Positions 20,764-31,275 of a DNA stretch of 64,000 nucleotides are shown here, piece by piece (the stretch's first letter is position 1; each line of letters opens with the position of its first letter). The notes below the pieces were generated by a model that was not told the origin of the DNA, ran no database searches, and saw only the letters and a program-made list of their open reading frames with translations. The translations under genes and the position numbers were made by a program. The DNA is from Galdieria partita (lineage: Eukaryota > Rhodophyta > Bangiophyceae > Galdieriales > Galdieriaceae), in contig BQMJ01000022.1 in the NCBI GenBank assembly GCA_025991245.1, positions 146,501 to 210,500 of the forward strand, read 5' to 3'.

Positions 20764-21188
20764 GAGCCATTTTGTAGAGATGGTGGATGTTACAAGTGCG
20801 AGATGGAAACGTCAAATACTTTATTCGAAGAGTATCCTCTTATAAGAACTTGTAAATACTCGGTGCCACCCGTGTCTGAGGAAATACTCTTGACAAGGTT
20901 AATTATTCTCTGCTGGATGACTTTGTTCTAAAGTATTTTTTAGGGTAGATAATGATCAAATTTGGGGTGAAAATGTATTATAGGTCTGTTTTATTTGTGC
21001 ACAAGTCATTTGCTTTTTTCAACAAGAAACGTGATGAATGAGAAAACACTTTAATCCTTCAATCCATTGCCCATCATTCCCACAGAGTGAAATAGTTGTG
21101 AGAGGACGGGAATTGCCAACGACGCTGTGTGGGCAAGCCTGAAGTTTCCGTACGAAAGTTTAGACTCTCTTTTGTGCGTAAACTCGTG
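20764..21188. other. Intergenic region upstream of SNU13
   Basis: About 425 bases between the doubtful membrane frame and SNU13. No coding signal, repeat or RNA gene was recognised. Confidence 0.4.
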
Positions 21189-21676
21189 ATGGTAAGAGTA
21201 CAAGAAATATTATTCGTTGGATTTAAAATATATTTAGGCCCAAAATAATGGTATTCATCCGAAAGCCTATCCTTTGGCAGACGCACAACTTACGGTGCAA
21301 ATCTTGGACTTGATTAGACAAGCTTCCAATTACAAGCAGCTGAAAAAGGGAGCAAACGAGGCCACGAAAACATTAAACAGAGGAATCTCGGAATTTGTGG
21401 TTCTTGCAGCTGATACAGAACCCTTGGAAATTCTGTTACACTTGCCACTACTATGTGAAGACAAGGTAAAGATAGTGTTCTTTGAAAGGTGACGTTCTTG
21501 ACTCTTTATTTTCTTAGAATGTTCCATACGTATATGTTCCTTCCAAACAAGCGTTAGGAAGAGCTTGTGGTGTTTCTCGACCAGTTATAGCGTGTTCCAT
21601 CACCGTCAATGAAGGGTCTCAACTTAAGACACAAATTAGGAACATACGAGACCAGATTGAGAGATTGCTATTATGA
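21189..21676 (+). CDS. SNU13/NHP2L1 (15.5K) RNA-binding protein
   Basis: Three exons: the ATG alone (21189-21191), then 21238-21465 and 21518-21676, giving 129 aa. The sequence [59 protein letters not shown] and [20 protein letters not shown] is near-diagnostic of SNU13, the L7Ae-family protein. It binds kink-turns in U4 snRNA and in box C/D snoRNAs, serving both the tri-snRNP and rRNA methylation machinery in the nucleus. A start codon exon of three bases followed at once by GTAAGA is unusual but is the only join that restores the conserved N-terminus. Length agrees with the family. Confidence 0.93.
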
Positions 21677-21973
21677 GTTGTGTGATTGTTTTGCTGTTTG
21701 AGAAGCTTTTATTCTTTTCAATTTGGAGAGAAAGTTGCTAGCAGGGGATAATATAATACTTTGAGACAAACTATTGCAATAGTAGCTTCTAGTAGAATAA
21801 ATGGACATTTGATAACGGTAGAGAGTGTCGACACAATGTTCATACGAGTAAACTTGGTTGATTCTTGAAAGCAAGTTCTTATTGTTCAACGTTGCTATCA
21901 AAGTGTGTATATATGCAGCGTCGAACAAGAATGATTCTGTAGTTATTCCTAATTGGTTTGGAAAGAGGCGGAC

Positions 21974-22357
21974 ATGGTAAGTGGGTTCCATTTTCCATGA
22001 AAACGCATACTCACTGAATTCTAGTCCAAAGCTCTTTTCGCAGGTCTCGTTGCAGCAGGTGCAGCAGTGGCTGGTCGTTATGCTGTACAAGCTTGGAAGA
22101 GAATACAAAGCTTGCCTGCTAGACCCAGAATTCCCCGACACATGGCTGGTGGTTTTGAGCCTGAAATGACCAGAGAAGAGGCTTTCCAGATTCTTGGTTT
22201 AAGAAAAGGAGCTTCTTTGGACAATATAAGGTCAGCTCATCGTCGTTTGATGCTCTTAAACCATCCAGATAGTGGTGGAAGCACTGTCATAGCCTCCAAA
22301 GTAAATGAAGCAAAGGATTTGCTCTTAGGAAAGCGACCAACGAGGACGAAGCTTTAG
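21974..22357 (+). CDS. Tim14/Pam18 (DNAJC19-like) J-protein of the mitochondrial import motor
   Basis: Two exons: ATG alone (21974-21976) and 22025-22357, giving 111 aa. One N-terminal membrane segment (LFAGLVAAGAAVAGRYA) precedes RHMAGGFEPEMTREEAFQILG and a short J domain with the HPD motif (LNHPDSGGS) and VNEAKDLLL. This is the exact layout of Pam18/Tim14, which sits in the inner membrane beside TIM23 and stimulates mtHsp70 ATPase during protein import. The intron begins directly after the start codon (ATG then GTAAGT), as in the neighbouring SNU13 gene. Identification is firm. Confidence 0.92.
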
Positions 22358-22630
22358 AGGGACTGTAGAGGATTTTCAAAAGCCTCAGTAGATTTTAGAG
22401 AGAAATTTATCTCAACTAACTTGCAGTTTTTGTTTGAGTAAAATGATGGGTTAATAGAGTGACTAGGGACTCTTTTGTTTTCAAGGTCATTCTTCTATAT
22501 GCAGTCGAATAGAACAACAAGTCTAACAAGGTTCCTCCATGAAACTTCATACTATCAACCAATTCTCACTGGCAAACGATCATATCCATAACGCTCTTTG
22601 AGCACATGTTGAGGATTTGCGAATTGGAAG

Positions 22631-23623
22631 ATGGGATCCAAGAGTACCTTTGCATTCAGATGGATAATCATATGTCTATTTATGATGATAAGCGTTCAAC
22701 AATGGAAATTATCGAAAGACACTTTACCCGTGTATTCAACGCTGTTGGGAGTATGGAGTAGTCTGATTCTGTGCATTATCAAATATATGCAAGCATATAA
22801 ACCCTTTGGTCCATTATCAGGTGTACAGTATTTACAAAGTGTTCTTCGAATTCCCGAGAACGTTGTGGATCTTCCAAGTGATGTTGGCAAAGTTTTTATT
22901 GTTCTTTCATTGTTGGAATTGGTGTTAACCATATGGTTACCCTTGTTCTTGGAGACAAGGGAAGGCTTCATATGGCTAAAGTCGTTGGAACAGAAATCGT
23001 TTCTTCTCAACAAAAATACGTTACCTTTTTTGCAATCAGCTTTCGAGTATTTTTACAAACTAACGTGGCTTCTTGCGTTGCGTATTGAGGAGAACGTTAC
23101 AAAGGTCGCTGTTGAGGATGTGCAGTCTGTGAGCAAGCAGTCTGTGAGCAAACAACCTATCATTGAGTTGTTTCGAATATTCATTGGACTACCTGTGGTG
23201 CGAGGAATGAAAAGAAACTATTATTGGAAACCTTCTTATTGTTTATCACAACTGATTTGTCCTCATTTATTCGTTTTTAGTGTGCAGATTGTTGCAGAGA
23301 CAATCATTATTTCATTGGGAGGTGCAAAGGTTGGCAGGTGCATTTTATTACACGTTACTCTTATATTCAATTTACTTCGTGGATTTCCTGCTTTTCTGTC
23401 TTTATGGAAAGCGTTGAATGCCTGGAAAAGTCACCGTTGTGATTGGATATATATGACAGTTGCTGTATTTCCTTGTGCTTTGTGGATATACAGTACTTTT
23501 ATTTTTTGTTGGAGAAAGTGGTTACCTCTCTATCGAAAGAATAACATTCAAAGAACATCTCCCAATACTTCAGAGTCGATGAAAGTTCATGCAACACAGA
23601 GTCGTTTGAGAAGAAGAAGATGA
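22631..23623 (+). CDS. Unknown multipass membrane protein
   Basis: Single exon, 330 aa, family not recognised. About six hydrophobic segments are visible: RWIIICLFMMISV near the start, LLGVWSSLILCII, VFIVLSLLELVLTIWLPLF, LFVFSVQIVAETIIISL, ILLHVTLIFNLL and a late WIYMTVAVFPCALW segment. A central loop holds a tandem copy of QSVSK encoded by a 15-bp direct repeat near 23130-23155. The C-terminus is basic (RLRRRR), a possible positive-inside or ER-type tail. It ends 13 bases before the LSG1 start, so the two genes may share transcription control. A PEX11-like protein was considered but not supported. Confidence 0.6.
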   Translation: MGSKSTFAFRWIIICLFMMISVQQWKLSKDTLPVYSTLLGVWSSLILCIIKYMQAYKPFGPLSGVQYLQSVLRIPENVVDLPSDVGKVFIVLSLLELVLTIWLPLFLETREGFIWLKSLEQKSFLLNKNTLPFLQSAFEYFYKLTWLLALRIEENVTKVAVEDVQSVSKQSVSKQPIIELFRIFIGLPVVRGMKRNYYWKPSYCLSQLICPHLFVFSVQIVAETIIISLGGAKVGRCILLHVTLIFNLLRGFPAFLSLWKALNAWKSHRCDWIYMTVAVFPCALWIYSTFIFCWRKWLPLYRKNNIQRTSPNTSESMKVHATQSRLRRRR

Positions 23624-23636
23624 AAAGTCTCAATAA

Positions 23637-25035
23637 ATGTGTAACAAATTGCGATTGTTCTTAAGAGAGATGAAAGGTGATGACTTGGGTAGATCTTTGC
23701 AAAAAGAAAGAGTTCCAAAGACAAAGCGAGGTAAAAGGAAGAATAACAAATATAAAGAGTCACAAACAAGTTATGTGTCGGGTACACAATCCATTACAGA
23801 GACTTCGGACTTGGCCACTTTGTTGTTGGAAGCAGAACTTGCAGATCGTAAATTTGAGGCTGAAAGAAACAAAACTGTGATATTTGAACTGGATGGTATG
23901 CAAGTTACCAAAAAGGAACCAAAGTTAGCCTCTATACAAGAACCTTTACAAATACCTCGTCGTCCTCACTGGACGAGGAGAACAACTCCAACAGAGTTAT
24001 CAAGTCTTGAGAAGCAGTCTTTTTTAGAGTGGAGAAGACAACTTGCTAAAGTGGAAGAAGAGAGTGGACAGCACTTGATTACTCCGTATGAAAAGAATTT
24101 GGAAATATGGCGGCAACTTTGGCGAGTTGTAGAAAACAGCGACCTGTTGTTGCAAATTGTAGACGCTAGAAATCCGTTGCTTTATTTTTCGAAAGACTTT
24201 GAAAAATATGTGCACGAAGTTTCTTCCAACAAACATACAGCTCTTGTTCTCAACAAGGCCGATTTATTAACCAATGAGATGAGAGAAAAGTGGTCAGAAT
24301 ACCTTGAAAGGCTAAATATAAGATTTGTGTTTTTCTCTGCGAAATTTTCTTCAGAAGAAGATAGAATGGAAAGGAAGGATTATCACAACGATATAGATAA
24401 GATTGTTTCCAGTCAAGGTTTGGTAGATTTTATGAAAAGTTTTCGATCGAATGATTGTTCATCTTTACTTTCGAATGATGAGACTTGCAATGAAAAGCCT
24501 TTTGTAGTGGGACTTGTTGGATATCCCAATGTTGGAAAGAGTTCTACAATCAATTCATTATTAGTAAGTAAAAGTGCATATTTGTATGTAATTCGATCAT
24601 CATTTTGTTTAGAAAGCAAAGAGGACAGCTGTCTCTTCAACTCCTGGTAAGACCAAACACTTTCAGACGTTGTTTCTAGAAAAAGATCTTGTACTTTGTG
24701 ATTGTCCTGGTCTAGTGTTTCCCAACTTTACATCTAGCAAGGAAGAACTCATATGCAATGGCATTCTACCCATTGACCAACTAAGAGATCCTATTCCTCC
24801 TATGGAGTTTGTATGTCGTAGAATTCCTGGAGATTATTTCAGACGTCTTTATGGAATAACTATAGAAAGTGGAGAAGAAAATTATATCAACGCCAGAAGT
24901 TTGTTGGAACGATATGCTATTTTACGAGGTTTTATGACAAAACATGGAAATCCAGATATTCAAAAGAGTGCAAGAATCATCTTGAAAGACTATGTCAATG
25001 CCAGAATGGTATACTGCGAACCACCACCAACTTGA
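23637..25035 (+). CDS. LSG1-type large-subunit GTPase, circularly permuted
   Basis: Two exons (23637-24563, 24613-25035; 49 bp intron) give 449 aa. The GTPase motifs are in permuted order: G4 NKADLL first, then G1 GYPNVGKSS and G3 DCPGLVFP. Flanking blocks are WRQLWRVVENSDLLLQIVDARNP and, at the C-terminus, SARIILKDYVNARMVYCEPPP, both typical of LSG1. This cytosolic GTPase releases NMD3 from pre-60S subunits. The N-terminus (LGRSLQKERVPKTKRGK) fits the basic leader of the family. At 449 aa it is shorter than the roughly 650 aa animal protein, mainly through short linkers. Met12 could be the true start. Confidence 0.9.
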
Positions 25036-25199
25036 ACTCATTGTTGGATAAAAAGAAACTTTTTAGGATACTAACTTTGAGATATTACAACGAGTACAAT
25101 GAAATGGATGCATCTTTTTCTCAATTCTACTGTCTGACTGACGAGATTTATTATACTGTACCATCTCTGTAACTGTAAAATTGTACAAATGGATAAAAC

Positions 25200-26675
25200 C
25201 TATCTACCTCGACGTTCTTCATGAGAACTTTGCTTGGAATATTTTTCATATCTTTCTCTTGAATGTTCATTTCCTCGATATTTGCGCCGACTTGAACGTT
25301 CACGATGCAACGAATCATCTTCCGAATCGCTGTCATGACGACGACTTCGCTTCTTTTCGTGACGACTGTGTCTCTTGGAATGACGTTCTGACCTACTCCT
25401 AGAGTCACCACTCTTTCGGCTACTACTACTTGGTTCACTTTTAGAAGAGTCTCTACTTGACCGTCGTTGTGATGCATCTTGTTTCGTTTTTGTTTCACGA
25501 TTCTTCGAATAAACAACTGAAGGATGTTCACTTTCTTCTTTCGCTTGGATATCTTTGTCTCCCGTATATCGACTGGAAGCCGATGACACTGGCATATTAG
25601 ACTAGAATAATAGGGATATACTCAGTTTTGGAACATACATCTATATCTATACATATCAAACTATTCAACTTACTTGAATTGCACTTGAATCAGGTCCATT
25701 GAAAGCAGCACTCCCAAAAGGTCCAGTTGCAGGTGATCCACTAGAATAAGAGCCAGGAAAACCACCAGTTGGTGGCATACCGGAAAGTGGAGGATAACCA
25801 AACAAGTGAGGCGGAATCGGAGGAAAACCTGGCGGAAAGAAATTGCTGTCTGGTTGGTTGGGTCTTGCTGTAGGCAAGTTATTGCTATTGTTCGAACTAG
25901 CGTTGTTTGCACCCACTGCTGTATGAGATGCCATAGTGTTCGATCCCAAATGGTTTCCACGACCTGTCATATTACCAGGCATGCCAGGAAAAGCTGGAAA
26001 TCCAAAGGGTGTAAAGAAAGGAAAAGCTGGAGGAGCTGACATTGTTGAAGCTTGAGAAGGAAACTTTTGGGCAAAATGCGCTGCACCTCCTGGAAAAGGA
26101 CCCGAAGCACCTTGTCCTCTATATGACTGTTCAAAAGAACCTTTTTGAGAAGGATTTCTTCTTCCTTGCGGTTGATAACGATTAGGAACTTGCCTCCCCT
26201 GGGACCTTTTCAAAGACCATTCTGTTTCTTGTTGAGCCATTTCTTCGGTGGTCAATTCAACTTTTACCTTTCTCCCAAAGTCATGAGACTGTAGCTTTCT
26301 TACTGCTTCCTGTGCCACTTTGGAGTTTTGAAAAATCAAAAAGGCATCACCTGTCGATTTTCCGTTGATGGGGTCGTAACAAAATTGGCTTTCTTTCAGT
26401 GCCTTTCGTAGGGAAATTCCTTCGTTAGATTCACAAGCTATATTTTCCAATTCTTCATCCGTGAACCACCAAGCTAGACCACTAACAGAAACTGCGGTCT
26501 TTGAAGGGTCAGTGGTAGGCTGTGTTTCTGCATCTTGTTCATTCTCCAATCCTTGTATAGCTCCAGTAGACTCTGTTTCCATTCCATCGTTTTGTATTTC
26601 GGGAGCGTTGTGAAACAAGTCGTCATAAAAGTCCAACTTGTCCTCTTCTTGTTCCTTGATATTTGCGTCTTCCAT
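25200..26675 (-). CDS. CPSF6/CFIm68-like RNA 3'-processing factor
   Basis: Two exons (26675-25674, 25601-25200; 72 bp intron) give 467 aa from the ATG at 26675. An acidic N-terminus is followed by one RRM (VSVSGLAWWFTDEELE to GDAFLIFQNSKVAQEAVRKL), where WWFTDEEL matches the CPSF6 RNP2 region. A Gly/Pro/Phe-rich middle (FFTPFGFPAFPGMPGN, PPGFPPIPPHLFG) and a C-terminal Arg/Ser/Glu domain rich in RS and RD pairs complete the CFIm68/59 layout. In the family this subunit binds CFIm25 and UGUA elements to guide poly(A) site choice in the nucleus. The assignment rests on domain order and the RRM; partner binding is inferred. Confidence 0.82.
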
Positions 26676-26843
26676 GGGAATAATCACAATTCCCAACAAA
26701 CGTGAAGAGAAAACCACCCCATTTTGTACGTATTTTGGAAACTTTTTTCATACACAGTGTATGATTGTTATCTCACAAGAAAAATACTTCAGTGTCTTCT
26801 TCTGAAAAGAATCAAAGAAATCTTTTTCCAAGATCACAAGTGA

Positions 26844-27257
26844 ATGATGAAAACATGGTGGAATGCGCAAGTAGTTTCCGATACGACGAGTCAAAGAACT
26901 TGGAGTTTTGGGATATCTAACCGTTTCCGACACTTGATGGCTACTTATGGTGTGACTTTTATTGTGGTTTCAGCGGTTATGTCGGTTTGTTCGTTTTTGT
27001 TATCCTTGCTACTTGTTTCTCTGGGGATGGATGTAGAAGGCTTGATACAAACTTTGGGTAATTGGCTTGAGACGACTCCCATAGGAAGACCATCCTTTTT
27101 GGATAAACTGTCTCCTCAACTAGGCTCACTTGCCATTGCCTATCTCCTTCATCGTCTTACTAGTCCTCTAAGGATTCCTTTATGTATTGCTCTCACTAGA
27201 TATATTGGCCAATTGCGAACACGGAGACAAAGACTGTTATTGGACAACGATATATAA
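26844..27257 (+). CDS. FAM210-like DUF1279 mitochondrial membrane protein
   Basis: Single exon, 137 aa. A short basic, Thr/Ser-rich leader precedes the DUF1279 core: HLMATYGVTFIVVSAVMSV, a hydrophobic helix, then LGSLAIAYLLHRLTSPLRIPLCIALTRYI and a basic tail. FAM210A/B members are small inner mitochondrial membrane proteins linked to mitochondrial translation and metabolism in animals; the molecular role is unclear. The gene lies 168 bp from the divergent CPSF6-like start. Confidence 0.82.
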   Translation: MMKTWWNAQVVSDTTSQRTWSFGISNRFRHLMATYGVTFIVVSAVMSVCSFLLSLLLVSLGMDVEGLIQTLGNWLETTPIGRPSFLDKLSPQLGSLAIAYLLHRLTSPLRIPLCIALTRYIGQLRTRRQRLLLDNDI

Positions 27258-27437
27258 CTCTATTCTAGTTGGAGTTTTCACAAGTGGTGAGTTGATACAG
27301 AATGACGCTTTATGGTAGGGAGATGCAGAATATACCAAACTCCTCATAGACTGATATAACCGAATCTACACCTCTCCTTTGATAAAGATAGTATATAATG
27401 GTGAAAAGTGTCATAGCAACGAGTGCTGGTATAGTAG

Positions 27438-29407
27438 TTATACTACTGTGGTCTTTCTAATGATAACCTTTTCTAAAGGTTTATCACTACTATTGGTTTT
27501 TAAATTTTCTATTTGAGTAACGATATCCATTCCACGAATAACTCTTCCAAAAACAGTGTGCTTATTATCTAACCAAGGAGTAGCAACCGTAGTAATAAAA
27601 AACTGAGAACCTATAAAGAACAAGTTGGAATAACAACTTCAACCAAAAAGCACAACTTACCATTCGTATGAGGACCTGCATTGGCCATACTTACTGTCCC
27701 TGGTCGATCATGTTTCAAAGCAGGATGAAACTCATCTTCAAACTCTCCTCCCCAAATACTCTCACCTCCTGTTCCATCTCCCTCAGGATCACCAGTTTGA
27801 ACCATAAAGTCTTTAATAACTCGATGAAAAATACATCCATTGTAGTAACCGTTCCTACAATGAACTATAAAGTTCTCTGCCGTCTTGGGACATTCCACAG
27901 TAAAGACTTTGATATGAATATCACCTAAATTCGTGTGCAAAATAACATGACTATCCAAATCTTTGGTTGAACTCTTCTTATCACCAACACTTGTTGCACT
28001 TTCTATTGCAGAACCTAATAAACGTTCATTGTACACGTTTCGACCCATCTCTCCTCCTCCTTGTGTAGCATCTGAAGGCTCACGATTGGTAAATAAAAAG
28101 AAACGTTGTCTATCCAAAGATGTAGCAAAAATGGTTGGATCAGGAGTTTCATTGATACGTTGAACGGAACCAACAGGAACTTGAGGAACTCCTTGATACA
28201 AAGCCAACATGAGAAAACGTTCGGTATTCTCAGGTAAACCAATCATTCGGACCAACTTGTTGGTTTCCACATTCACTATCTTAATGCCAAGTAAAGTGGA
28301 ATAAAGAATAAAATGATTGCTTTCATCAAATACTACATTCGGAAGCGAAAGTTGCTCTTGTCTCTCAGCAATAGCTTTGTTCAATTCTTTTTCTCTTGCC
28401 ATTCTTCTTCCAAAGTCTCCAGCTTCTAAACGCAATTGGGAAGGTCCCGATACTTGGATTCCTTCTGCAGCTACCAAAGTCTCATCGTACTTGCGACGTA
28501 ATTTGCCAGTAAGAAATGAAAATATTCTAATATATCTATCTGCACCTACACAAGCAAACATCTTTCCATCTCCACTTATTTCCAAGGATAGACAAAATGT
28601 ATTGGATTGAACCAGTTCAAATAAATCGGTATCTGCTTTGAATGAAAAAGTAACTTGTTGAGGTAAAGCCAATTCTCTTGTAGGCATCCAATATTCTATA
28701 AAACCCTCTCTGTCTACTGATATTATTGTTTTGTAAATCGGATTGTACTTGAGTATATGAATAGGCGCTTGGTGTATGTTTTGAAGAGTGAGGATGGCTT
28801 CATTTTGGTTGTACAAGTATATATGGACAGTTGAGGAGTCACGTTGAGCAATAGCCACTTGAGGAAGGGCACTCTCTGTTTCATGTATCCAACAACAAGC
28901 CGAAGGCACATAGTCTAGCTGTATCATATGAACCATATCAAAGTTGGTAACGTCGAATATTTTGAGAGTCTTATCCACTCCTACAGTAGCCAACCACAAT
29001 CCGTCTGTACTTACTGAAACATCTGCCATTCGACCTATATGTGCCTTGAACTGTTTTACAAATTCTATTCCTCCTGGGGTTTTCTTCCAAAATTTGAGTT
29101 GGCCGTCACAACTTGCCGTGATGACAAAGTTGGTTGTCTTTGTAACTTTAACGTGAGTTAACAAGTCTCTGTGCATGTAGCTTTTCTCGTATAATTGTGC
29201 TGTTGGTAGTGACTGAAGATACAAGTTTTCGAAAGGTACAACTCTCTGTTTCTTCTTCGGCCTTTGGTAAGGTTGTCGTAAAACTGGACCAAAATCAAGA
29301 GAGTCCTGTTCATTTCTTTCGTTTTCTAAAGTTGCGCTCTTTTCATTTTCTTCTACTGTAACAATATTACAACTCTCACTTGGGTCTGTTGCTGTTGTGG
29401 TTGACAT
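27438..29407 (-). CDS. PPWD1-like WD40-cyclophilin fusion (peptidyl-prolyl isomerase)
   Basis: Two exons (29407-27661, 27610-27438; 50 bp intron) give 639 aa, close to human PPWD1 (about 646). N-terminal WD blades begin after [20 protein letters not shown]. The C-terminal cyclophilin has [15 protein letters not shown], the catalytic [26 protein letters not shown] and, after the intron, [21 protein letters not shown], so the active-site Arg, Phe, Gln and His are all present. PPWD1 (plant CYP71-like) is a nuclear isomerase found in spliceosomal C complexes. The first in-frame ATG is at 29407. It is 125 bp head to head with the next gene. Confidence 0.93.
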
Positions 29408-29531
29408 ATCGTTTATACCACAACAACCAAGTCGCCCATTCAAAAGGGGAAAATCTTCTAGAACAATAATAAGAATGATGGGGAATTCTTCGAGTCTTTC
29501 ACTCCAACCATGGATGGAAGCGAAGTGATAT

Positions 29532-30545
29532 ATGCATAACCCAGTGAAGGACCCTTTTCAAGCTATGAAGGTTGCAGCTCAAAGCTTTATTTGGGTTGTA
29601 TACGCTAGTCTTTGTATTTCATTATTCCCTGTTACACAGGTAAGATACATAACTGTGCGTCAAACAGAAGCCTCATCAACTTAGGCGGTTGAAACGGGTT
29701 GTACTTGTCCCAACTTGTATCGTTGTGAAAACAATCCTATAAACCATACTCGTCTTTTTACTCCGCTTCGAACTCAAAACCTGAAATTCGCAGTGTTGGA
29801 GGATGAAGTATTGTTACACTCCAACTACACTTCAGACCCACAATGGTGCATAATACAAGGCTTGACTCCAGTGTTGGTGGGTTGGAACTTTACGTTTAGT
29901 TGTATGGGACTATTGGATCGTTGTTTATATTGTAATATGGTAACTGGAAGAACCCAATTGATGATGGAATAGTCTGCTTACTTGTTTCTAGTTTACTCGA
30001 CAGAATCAATCAACTCCCATATATCCTGGTGGAAAGGGAGTATGTGGTGTGAGTATTTGGAGAACTGCAGTGTTTGCAGTGGGTATGGTGGCTTGCACTT
30101 TTCTTGTGGCTGTTGGCGTTTTCTTTTGTGTAAGATATCTGCAACCAAGACTAACTCGATGGCGAAATATTAGGAGAATGATTGTCAGTGAATACAAGTT
30201 TCGACCCAAGGTTGTGAATAATAGTAATATTGAAAAGTTGATTGATCTCTATATAATTAGGTTCCTATGGCGTATGTGGAATATGGTGAGTCTTTGAACG
30301 CCAACATTTATCTTTGTCGTCCAGAAAGCAAACATCTATTTCGAACCCCTCATAGTATTTATCACGAGTCGAAACGTGAGTCTCAACTGTTTTGGTGCTT
30401 ACCTTTTCATTCCCATGGCTGGAATGGTTTGCAAGATTGTGGATTGAAACGTTTGTCTTCGAGATTACTTGGAGAAAGAAACGATACGTATCTGATATCC
30501 GTCAATGTACAAGACGCGTCAAGTGCTCAGGATGATAATAGATAG
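29532..30545 (+). CDS. Unknown type I membrane protein, cysteine-rich lumenal domain
   Basis: Four exons (29532-29639, 29685-29939, 29992-30210, 30261-30545) join in frame to 288 aa. Residues 12-36 form a signal peptide (VVYASLCISLFPVTQ). A Cys-rich outer domain follows (TGCTCPNLYRCENN ... CMGLLDRCLYCNM), then one membrane helix near residues 147-168 (VFAVGMVACTFLVAVGVFF) and a basic cytoplasmic tail. Intron 3 has a GTTGTG donor; the other two are GTAAGA and GTAACT. Sequons NHT, NYT and NFT lie outside, as expected for a glycoprotein. No family recognised; the splice model is consistent in phase throughout. Confidence 0.62.
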
Positions 30546-30715
30546 TTGTACTAGTTGTTTATATCACTATTGGCTGCTTGTTGTTTCTTGCTGAATATTT
30601 TCAACGGCATACTGTAAAGACACATAAACAATAACATCAAAGCTGTAGTATCATCTATCTATATAGGAATAAGTATATATATGACAATTTCTTCTTTTGT
30701 AAAACACTCTTCTTC

Positions 30716-30995
30716 CTATTGTTCGAAATGGGGTGGCTTCTCTGGTCGAATGATGGGGTACAGTTGCTGAAGGTAACAAGTAATCCACATTAGATACATA
30801 CAACTAAACGCAAGAACTACACAAAGAAGTGCCAATCTACGAGGGGAGAGAAGAAAGTTTGACTTATTGCTCAACCTAGTTGCCGACTTACGAAAGTTGG
30901 TCCTTGTCGTTCCGAAAGATGCCTCTTACAGTGCCAAGGGAAATCAGAAAAGTAATAAGAAACAAGGCAGAAACCCAATAAAAGCTTGGCGGCAT
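30716..30995 (-). CDS. V-type H+-ATPase subunit e (Vma9/ATP6V0E-like)
   Basis: Two exons (30995-30892 and 30836-30716; 55 bp intron) give 74 aa with two membrane helices. The first is SFYWVSALFLITFLISLG; the second, LALLCVVLAFSCMYLMWITC, leads into YLQQLYPIIRPEKPP, matching the Vo subunit e pattern in which helix 2 is followed by LAQLNPLFGPQL in animals. Subunit e is a small part of the membrane Vo sector that acidifies vacuoles. The frame is open upstream to 31076, but Met at 30995 gives the usual length. Easily missed because each exon is very short. Confidence 0.78.
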
Positions 30996-31275
30996 CAACT
31001 CGTGTGTTTGCTCAACGACGACACTTCCAAAATGCAAAGCCTTTATCACTGTCTCCAATGATTCTTCTTCCAACAACTGTCAAAGATTCTCCTCATTATG
31101 CCTTTATTCTCAAAATATAATCGAGTATTCAATCTTACATATAAAAACAGACAAGTCTCCAGATGATGGCATGGATAGACATTGTTTCAAGGGTTGGCCA
31201 TCGTTTCTACCTTATACAAAATATGGGTACATCGTCATATTGTTATTTGCCTCGGTAACTAGGGACTTGGGTATC

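Noticed and set aside
21671-22141. 156-codon minus frame
   Set aside because: Lies opposite SNU13 and Tim14 exons and introns; no family features, so a shadow frame.
22631-23623. PEX11 identity for the multipass protein
   Set aside because: Position of helices and lack of PEX11 motifs do not support it; left as unknown.
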